Positions 24,206-29,434 of a stretch of 29,434 bases of DNA are shown here, in pieces. Under the pieces are notes generated by a model that saw nothing but the letters and a program-made list of their open reading frames with translations, did no database searches and had not been told where the DNA came from. Positions within the stretch are counted from its first letter, which is position 1, and the number at the start of each line of letters is the position of its first letter. A program made the translations under genes and the position numbers. This DNA is from an uncultured Treponema sp. (lineage in GTDB: Bacteria > Spirochaetota > Spirochaetia > Treponematales > Treponemataceae), in the NCBI GenBank assembly GCA_937894335.1, contig CALCRU010000002.1, positions 1-29,434 of the forward strand, read 5' to 3'.

Positions 24206-24955
24206 CTAGCACTCGCAGATTGGTGTGAAAGTATCGGCCTTAAGTGAAGCACCGCCAATAAGTCCGCCGTCAATATCGGGCTGAGCCAAAAGTTCCTTTG
24301 CGTTAGAAGCCTTCATTGAACCACCGTACTGGATGATTGTAGCATCTGCAACAGCCTGACCGTAAAGTTTTGCAATGTGAGCACGAACAAACTTGTGGAT
24401 TGCCTCTGCATCTTCGGGAGTAGCAGTCTTTCCTGTTCCGATTGCCCAAACAGGTTCGTAGGCAATGGTAACATTCTTCATCTGCTCTGCGCTAACGCCA
24501 GAAAGGTCAGCGTCAAGCTGGAATGCACAAACACTTTCTGCCTGACCAGCCTCGCGTTCAGAAAGAAGCTCACCAATGCAAAGAACAACTTCAAGTCCCT
24601 GATCCAGTGCACGGCGAACCTTTTTGTTGATAAGTTCATCGCTTTCGCCAATTTCGTGCCTGCGCTCTGAGTGACCAAGAATTACAGACTGAACTCCAAT
24701 GTCCTTAAGCATTTCTGCGCTAACTTCACCAGTGTGAGCGCCGTTACCTGTAGCAGCCATGTCCTGTGCGCCAAGAAGGATGTTTGAACCCTTTACAACC
24801 TGTGCAACAGCGTCAAGGTAAACAAACGGAACGCCAATCATGAATTTGTTGGTCTTGCCCTTAAGTGAAGCAACCAAATCCTGAGCCAGCTTAACTGCCT
24901 CTGCCTTGCTGGTATTCATTTTCCAGTTACCAGCGATATAGTGTGTTCTAGCCAT
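24206..24955 (-). CDS. tpiA: Triose-phosphate isomerase
   Basis: Interconverts dihydroxyacetone phosphate and glyceraldehyde-3-phosphate. The 249 residues have normal length. Catalytic residues are all present: Lys12 (GNWKMN), His95 (LGHSERR) and Glu167 (AYEPVWAIGTGKTA), plus the phosphate loops YGGS (210-213) and GGLIGGASL. The ATG at 24955 is set by AAAGGAG, 7 nt upstream; a longer in-frame ATG at 25015 overlaps manC and is not needed. It has its own promoter overlapping the manC stop and is followed by the transaldolase gene. Confidence 0.97.
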   Translation of the reverse strand: MARTHYIAGNWKMNTSKAEAVKLAQDLVASLKGKTNKFMIGVPFVYLDAVAQVVKGSNILLGAQDMAATGNGAHTGEVSAEMLKDIGVQSVILGHSERRHEIGESDELINKKVRRALDQGLEVVLCIGELLSEREAGQAESVCAFQLDADLSGVSAEQMKNVTIAYEPVWAIGTGKTATPEDAEAIHKFVRAHIAKLYGQAVADATIIQYGGSMKASNAKELLAQPDIDGGLIGGASLKADTFTPICEC

Positions 24956-24986
24956 GTGGGAACTCCTTTGAGTAAATCTTTTGCCT

Positions 24987-25015
24987 ATGATACCCCAAAA
25001 CAGGGTTTTGTTCAA
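24987..25015 (-). promoter_or_regulatory. tpiA promoter overlapping the manC stop codon
   Basis: TTGAAC (25010-25015), a 17-bp spacer and TATCAT (24987-24992), 31 nt before the tpiA ATG. The -35 contains the manC stop codon. The spacer is largely a CAAAAC-CCT-GTTTTG inverted repeat, which could bind a regulator. Confidence 0.55.
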
Positions 25016-26067
25016 TGAGTGCGAGATTTTATTGTTTCAGCAATTTTCTTTACATCCTGAATCTTGCCTTTTGCGGCAACAAGGAGGGCGTCATCAGAAT
25101 CTACTATTACAATGTTGTCCAGACCGATTGTGGCAACAGTCCTCTTACCACCACGAATATATGAAGAGGTTGTGTCCAAAGCAATAACATCCCCCTTAAT
25201 TACATTCATATTTCCGTCTTTTCGACTTATATCATAAAGGGCATTCCAAGAACCAACATCGTCCCAGCCAGCATTAAGCCTTACAATTTTTCCCAGAGAT
25301 GTTTTTTCCATAACGGCATAGTCAATGGAGTTACCCCTTATTTTTTCAAAGTCACTCTTATTCAGGCGGATAAAGTCCGAATCAACCGTAGCGTTTTCAA
25401 AGGAACTTACAGAAAGTTGCGCCATCTCTGGCTCGTAACGGGAAAGTTCATCCAAAAAACTCTGAGCCTTAAACACGAACATTCCGCTGTTCCATGCATA
25501 GGAACCATCAGAAAGGTACTGTTCAGCCTTTTCAAGAGGAGGCTTTTCTACAAAGCGTTCTAGCGTGTACGCACCATTTTGCTCGCTACCAGAAGACTTT
25601 ACATATCCGTAACCGGTAGCAGGAAATGTGGGAACAATACCAAAGGTAACAAGACTACCCTCTTCCGCATTTTTTACGGCGACAGTAACAGCCTTCTTAA
25701 ACGCATCAGAATCTGCAATAACATGGTCACTGGGCAGGACAATGACGACAGCATTTTTGTCTTCTTTAAGTGCAGCACAACATGCGGCGGCAATGGCAGG
25801 GGCAGTATTTCTTGCACAAGGTTCAAGAATGATTGCAGGCTTTACCGCACTAACTTCGCCAATCTGCTGAGCAACCATAAAGCGATGACCTTCTCCGCAT
25901 GAAACAATAGGTCTTCCTATTTCTAGACCTTCCAGACGAAGCAGGGTTTCCTGAATCATGGTGCGGTCACTTACTAGCGGCAAAAACTGTTTTGGATGGT
26001 CTCCCCAAGAAAGAGGCCAAAGCCGTGTTCCCGCTCCACCAGAAAGAATGATGGGAATAAGCTTCAT
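25012..26067 (-). CDS. manC: Mannose-1-phosphate guanylyltransferase
   Basis: Makes GDP-mannose from mannose-1-phosphate and GTP, the precursor for the two enzymes encoded just upstream. The 351 residues contain the nucleotidyltransferase signature LSGGAGTRLWPLSWGDHPKQF (9-28), VLPSDHVI and ERFVEKP. The protein ends after the transferase and a short beta domain. It lacks the ~110-residue phosphomannose-isomerase cupin of bifunctional AlgA-type enzymes, so isomerase and phosphomannomutase must be encoded elsewhere. Its ATG directly abuts the fcl stop (TAAATG) with no well-placed Shine-Dalgarno, suggesting translational coupling. Confidence 0.95.
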   Translation of the reverse strand: MKLIPIILSGGAGTRLWPLSWGDHPKQFLPLVSDRTMIQETLLRLEGLEIGRPIVSCGEGHRFMVAQQIGEVSAVKPAIILEPCARNTAPAIAAACCAALKEDKNAVVIVLPSDHVIADSDAFKKAVTVAVKNAEEGSLVTFGIVPTFPATGYGYVKSSGSEQNGAYTLERFVEKPPLEKAEQYLSDGSYAWNSGMFVFKAQSFLDELSRYEPEMAQLSVSSFENATVDSDFIRLNKSDFEKIRGNSIDYAVMEKTSLGKIVRLNAGWDDVGSWNALYDISRKDGNMNVIKGDVIALDTTSSYIRGGKRTVATIGLDNIVIVDSDDALLVAAKGKIQDVKKIAETIKSRTH

Positions 26068-27045
26068 TTACTTTCTAACATCTCCGTGAAGAAAATCATC
26101 GTAGGCAATTTTTACACCCTCACGAACGCCAACCTTAGCCTTCCAGCCCAAGGCATTAAGACGGGTAACATCGCAGAGTTTGCGAGGAGTGCCATTGGGT
26201 TTACTGCTGTCCCACTCCATGCGGCATGTGCGTCCTGTCGAAGCAACATCGGCATACACAACCTCACAAATTATTTCTGCAAGTTGCTTAATGGTACATT
26301 CACTTCCTGTTCCGACATTAACAAAGTCTCCCGTAGGAGTGCGCAAGTCGGAAGCATTTTTGTTTTCCATAAGGTAGACAACTGCATCAGCTAAATCTCC
26401 TGCATACAAGAACTCTCGCAATGGCGAACCGTCTCCCCAAAGGTGCACTACATCTTCACCACTCACTTTTGCTTCGTGGAACTTTCGAATCATGGCAGGA
26501 AAAACATGACTTCCCTGAAGTTCGTAATTGTCTCCAAGTCCATACAGATTTGTTGGCATGACAGAAAGAAAATTTGTTCCAAACTGTTTGTTATATGCAG
26601 TGCATAATTTTATTACACTGATTTTTGCAAGCGCATACGCATCGTTGGTTGGTTCAAGCGGATCTGTAAGAAGAGACTCTTCTTTAATAGGTTGTTCTGC
26701 CATTTTAGGATAAATACAAGTTGAACCAAGATTCATCAACTTTTTAACACCATTGGCGCGGGAAGCTTCAACAACATTAAAACCAATTACCATATTCTGG
26801 TAAATAAAATCTGCAGGATAAGTTGAGTTAGCACCAATTCCACCAACATGAGCAGCAGCAAGAAAAACATATTCTGGTTTTTCTTTAGCAAAGAATTCAT
26901 TAACAGCAGCCTGATTCAACAAATCAAGTTCTTTATGAGTTCTTGTAATAATGTTTGTAAAACCTTTTTCTTTTAAGCAGCGCAGAATAGCACCACCAAC
27001 AAGACCTCGATGTCCTGCTACATAAATTTTTGCATTTTTTTCCAT
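26068..27045 (-). CDS. fcl: GDP-L-fucose synthase
   Basis: Epimerises and reduces GDP-4-keto-6-deoxy-mannose (the Gmd product) to GDP-L-fucose with NADPH. The 325-residue short-chain dehydrogenase has GHRGLVGGA (11-19) for the cofactor, GSTCIYP (Ser108, Cys110) and the catalytic pair Tyr137-x3-Lys141 in YALAK. PTNLYG and GDGSPLREFLYAGDLADA are typical of the family. The Shine-Dalgarno is weak (GAGATAGACGATT before ATG). It is preceded by a remnant of a second gmd 3' end whose stop lies 6 nt before this start codon, matching a formerly tight gmd-fcl junction. Confidence 0.95.
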   Translation of the reverse strand: MEKNAKIYVAGHRGLVGGAILRCLKEKGFTNIITRTHKELDLLNQAAVNEFFAKEKPEYVFLAAAHVGGIGANSTYPADFIYQNMVIGFNVVEASRANGVKKLMNLGSTCIYPKMAEQPIKEESLLTDPLEPTNDAYALAKISVIKLCTAYNKQFGTNFLSVMPTNLYGLGDNYELQGSHVFPAMIRKFHEAKVSGEDVVHLWGDGSPLREFLYAGDLADAVVYLMENKNASDLRTPTGDFVNVGTGSECTIKQLAEIICEVVYADVASTGRTCRMEWDSSKPNGTPRKLCDVTRLNALGWKAKVGVREGVKIAYDDFLHGDVRK

Positions 27046-27051
27046 AATCGT

Positions 27052-27105
27052 CTATCTCTGATGCAGAGTTTTTTCTGCTTTTACATATTCCATATCGTGA
27101 GCCAT
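27052..27105 (-). pseudogene. Remnant of a second gmd 3' end
   Basis: Read on the minus strand this 17-codon piece ends HDMEYVKAEKTLHQR-stop. The intact gmd upstream ends HDMEYVKQEKILHKR-stop. From the shared Met, 13 of 17 residues and 42 of 54 bases match by hand count; several of the base changes are synonymous, and the stop differs (TAG against TAA). It has diverged too far to be a fresh duplication, yet keeps the coding pattern. The frame extends upstream only to an ATG at 27126 before a stop, so the rest of the gene is gone. Best read as the tail of an older gmd allele left beside fcl when gmd was replaced. Confidence 0.8.
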
Positions 27106-27173
27106 GCGGTCTGCGACCGCTTGCATGAGAAGAAATTATTGATGTTTGCGCTCGTGCGCAAGTGCATCATAAT
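27106..27173. repeat. Two adjacent palindromes between gmd and its remnant
   Basis: GCGGTC-TGC-GACCGC (27106-27120) is a perfect 6-bp stem directly abutting the remnant. Next to it ATTAT-GATG-TTTGCGC...GCGCAA-GTG-CATC-ATAAT (27135-27173) forms a longer imperfect hairpin around TCGT. Neither has a T-tract in the minus direction, so they are not typical terminators. They may be a REP-like element, a recombination-associated repeat or mRNA-stabilising hairpins. Confidence 0.5.
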
Positions 27174-27174
27174 T

Positions 27175-28254
27175 TTACCTTTTATGCAGAATTTTCTCCT
27201 GTTTTACATACTCCATGTCGTGATCCATCATAATATGTACCAGTTCGGGGAAGGGTGTCTTAGTGGGATTCCAGCCGAGAACTGATTTTGCTTTTGTTGG
27301 GTCACCCAGTAATGTTTCAACTTCTGCAGGACGGAAATACTTGGGATCAACTTCAATTAAAACTTCGCCAGTCTTCTTATTGAAGCCCTTTTCATCAACG
27401 CCCTGCCCTTTGAATTCAATTTCAATTCCAGCCTCACGAAAGGCATACTGGCAGAATTCGCGGACGGAATGCTGCTCACCAGTTGCTACAACAAAATCAT
27501 CAGGCTTATCCTGCTGCAAAATGAGCCACATACATTCAACATAATCTTTTGCGTAACCCCAGTCACGAAGACTGTTGAGATTTCCAAGATACAGTTTTTT
27601 CTGAAGCCCCTGTGCAATACGGCTTGCAGCAAGAGTAATTTTTCTAGTTACAAATGTTTCGCCGCGGCGTTCTGATTCGTGGTTAAAAAGAATTCCGTTG
27701 GAACAGAACATGCCGTAACTTTCACGATAATTTTTCATAATCCAAAAGCCGTACATTTTTGCAACAGCATATGGAGAACGAGGATAAAATGGAGTTGTTT
27801 CTTTCTGAGGAATTTCTTGAACTAAACCAAACAGTTCCGATGTAGAAGCCTGATAAATACGACATGTTTTTTCCATTCCTAAAAAGTGCACCGCTTCCAA
27901 AATACGAAGCACACCAGTTGCATCACAATCAGCAGTATACTCTGGAACTTCAAAAGAAACCTGAACATGACTTTGCGCACCCAGATTGTAAATTTCAGTG
28001 GGCTTTACTTCTCTAATAAGACGAATAAGACTTTCGCTATCAGTAAGGTCACCGTAATGCAGATAGATCTTGCGGTTCTTATGCATATCTTCAATAGCAT
28101 CTTCCAAATACAGATGTTCAATACGACCTGTATTAAATGATGATGAACGGCGAATAATACCGTGAACCTCGTAGCCTTTTTCTAATAGAAATTCAGCAAG
28201 GAAAGAGCCGTCCTGGCCGGTAATGCCAGTAATGAGAGCAATTTTGTTTGACAT
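27175..28254 (-). CDS. gmd: GDP-mannose 4,6-dehydratase
   Basis: Converts GDP-mannose to GDP-4-keto-6-deoxy-D-mannose, the branch point to GDP-L-fucose and related deoxysugars. The 359 residues are typical. GITGQDGSFLAEFLL (10-24) binds NADP, ASTSELFG holds the catalytic Thr/Ser138-139 and Glu140, and Tyr162-x3-Lys166 lies in SPYAVAKMY. NHESERRGETFVTRKI and RDWGYAKDYVE are family hallmarks. AGGAG precedes the ATG by 11 nt, longer than ideal. It lies 40 nt after the metallophosphoesterase gene and 129 nt before fcl, with the gmd remnant in that gap. Confidence 0.97.
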   Translation of the reverse strand: MSNKIALITGITGQDGSFLAEFLLEKGYEVHGIIRRSSSFNTGRIEHLYLEDAIEDMHKNRKIYLHYGDLTDSESLIRLIREVKPTEIYNLGAQSHVQVSFEVPEYTADCDATGVLRILEAVHFLGMEKTCRIYQASTSELFGLVQEIPQKETTPFYPRSPYAVAKMYGFWIMKNYRESYGMFCSNGILFNHESERRGETFVTRKITLAASRIAQGLQKKLYLGNLNSLRDWGYAKDYVECMWLILQQDKPDDFVVATGEQHSVREFCQYAFREAGIEIEFKGQGVDEKGFNKKTGEVLIEVDPKYFRPAEVETLLGDPTKAKSVLGWNPTKTPFPELVHIMMDHDMEYVKQEKILHKR

Positions 28255-28294
28255 TGTTTTTAGGTCTCCTATGAAATGTTTATGTTTTTATTTT

Positions 28295-29416
28295 CTAAAA
28301 CGACGAAAGAAACTTCCCAAGGGAAGAATATATATACTGAAAGTTGGTAGCTGGGAAGCGCTTTTTCCAGTCGAAGTCGAAATTGATTGTGAAGTCACTG
28401 TCGGCATCGGTTTCGTAGCGGTCTAGGTAGGGGGAATAGGTTTGGACATGCACGCAGCTGTTTGCAATGTCAAAGTGCATAAGACGAAACCAACCGTCAC
28501 CAGAATCAAGAGGATTCCGAGCAGATGCGACAGAATTTATAACTTCCCTTCTGCTCTGGTAATCAGAAAGCAGGGCATACACATTGTGTCCGTAGACATT
28601 TCTGTCAATCCTAATCCCTTCGCCAGAGGAATGACCACACAACACCATAAAAATCTGGTCATTTCTACTTATGAATTTATTCCATACTGCTTCAGGACTG
28701 TTACCACCTTCATCACGGCGATTTCGGGAGTTTGCAAAATTTAGGTAAGACGGATTATTTGGATCATTAGTTCCGTACGCAAGATACTCGTGCGTTACAA
28801 CAATAGTTGGAAGACCGCTGTTTAAATCGATAACGGACTGGGCCCAAGCAAGCGTTGCATCTGTAGGTTCAACTTCTAGAGCAAGAAAAAGAATTTTATA
28901 TCCCTCCGCATCCAAAAGGGCCCAAGAGTTTGTTCCGCCGTTAAAGCTTCCGCCATACCAGGAACGGTCTTTGAAGTGAACAGAGTCTGGACCAAAGTAT
29001 TTGCAGAATGTTTTCCATCCGTGACACTGAATGGGCTGCCCCTTTTTCATCACCCACCTGTCACAGTCGTGATTTCCAGGAGCAATAAGATAAGGAATAA
29101 TTCCATCAAGCTTGGAAAGAAGTTTATCCGCATTTTTCCACTCGGAAGAGTAGAGAGTTCTATGCTCAACTACATCGCCTTCATGAACAAGAAAATCTAT
29201 GGTTCCACCCGCTACTCTTGCATTGTCAAGCAAGTATTCAATTTGTGCGGTAAACATATCAAGCTGATTTATGGGATATCCCCAGACACCCTTCTGCGCA
29301 TCATGATTTATATAGGGCTGCGTGTCAGGCAAAACCGCAAGTGTAAACTGCTGGGGAAAAGCACTCACCGAGGCAAGTGCAACAAGAAGTCCAAATGTAA
29401 AAATTCTTTTATTCAT
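28295..29416 (-). CDS. Exported calcineurin-like metallophosphoesterase
   Basis: The 373-residue protein has a signal peptide (MNKRIFTFGLLVALASVSAF). The two-metal phosphoesterase motifs appear in order: LPDTQ (Asp31; the usual His of DxH is Gln33), HEGDVVEH (Gly80-Asp81), GNHD (114-117), VVTHEYL (His209) and CGHSSG (His262). The DTQ form is common in secreted members of this superfamily, whose substrates (phosphomonoesters, diesters, nucleotides) vary. No membrane anchor is seen after the signal peptide, so it is periplasmic or secreted. It is upstream of gmd on the same strand with a 40-nt gap and no terminator, so it may be co-transcribed. The start has a close GAGG site; its promoter lies beyond the window. 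Confidence 0.85.
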   Translation of the reverse strand: MNKRIFTFGLLVALASVSAFPQQFTLAVLPDTQPYINHDAQKGVWGYPINQLDMFTAQIEYLLDNARVAGGTIDFLVHEGDVVEHRTLYSSEWKNADKLLSKLDGIIPYLIAPGNHDCDRWVMKKGQPIQCHGWKTFCKYFGPDSVHFKDRSWYGGSFNGGTNSWALLDAEGYKILFLALEVEPTDATLAWAQSVIDLNSGLPTIVVTHEYLAYGTNDPNNPSYLNFANSRNRRDEGGNSPEAVWNKFISRNDQIFMVLCGHSSGEGIRIDRNVYGHNVYALLSDYQSRREVINSVASARNPLDSGDGWFRLMHFDIANSCVHVQTYSPYLDRYETDADSDFTINFDFDWKKRFPATNFQYIYSSLGKFLSSF

Positions 29417-29434
29417 ATTCCTCTACTCACAACT

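Noticed and set aside
25016..25021. Longer start for tpiA at 25015
   Set aside because: It would overlap manC, has no SD, and adds 20 residues before the conserved TPI N-terminus; the ATG at 24955 has AAAGGAG.
25012..26067. Bifunctional ManC/phosphomannose isomerase
   Set aside because: The protein ends at 351 residues without the C-terminal cupin domain.
27135..27173. Hairpin after gmd as its transcription terminator
   Set aside because: No T-tract follows on the minus strand (AATTTCTTCTC), and fcl has no convincing promoter of its own downstream.

Overview
The window looks like chromosomal core DNA of an anaerobic spirochaete, most likely a host- or rumen-associated Treponema. The reasons are a complete ferredoxin:NAD+ Rnf operon, a DUF4954 protein (a family largely restricted to spirochaetes and Bacteroidetes), many small exported proteins and lipoproteins with short lipoboxes, and a moderate-GC codon style. 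The genus is inferred from gene content only. I see no rRNA, tRNA, CRISPR array, phage or insertion sequence.

Layout. (1) 1-2700, minus strand: a two-gene lipoprotein operon (a permuted papain-like amidase, then a propeller-like protein). It has its own promoter, a tandem 12-bp palindrome upstream, and a terminator at the window edge. (2) 2729-4725, minus: leuA behind a leucine attenuator, with a leader peptide carrying five consecutive Leu codons, a mutually exclusive antiterminator, a U-rich terminator and a second hairpin beside the leuA ribosome-binding site. (3) 4726-9815: divergent genes for a DUF4954 protein and an exported M16-like protein that has lost its zinc motif. (4) 9784-17169: the 5-formyltetrahydrofolate cyclo-ligase gene diverges from rnfCDGEAB, whose last gene is translationally coupled to a COG2509 FAD-dependent dehydrogenase. 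(5) 17218-21813, minus: glgX-glgP, glycogen debranching and phosphorolysis. (6) 21939-25015: era on the plus strand, then on the minus strand tpiA, a transaldolase-family gene and an exported YbjN-domain gene. (7) 25012-29416, minus: an exported metallophosphoesterase followed by gmd-fcl-manC for GDP-mannose and GDP-L-fucose supply.

The genes describe a sugar-fermenting anaerobe. Glycogen breakdown, triose-phosphate and transaldolase steps feed glycolysis. Rnf couples reduced ferredoxin to NAD+ and an ion gradient. Leucine synthesis is feedback-controlled by attenuation, and the GDP-sugars supply a surface glycan.

Three signals stand out. First, the leucine attenuator, whose leader peptide appears to be translated from a leaderless transcript. 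Second, a window-wide pattern in which promoter-proximal genes have a -10 box only 6-7 nt before the ATG and no Shine-Dalgarno, while internal operon genes have good ones. Third, a second, diverged 3' end of gmd left between gmd and fcl, which looks like a scar of allelic replacement.
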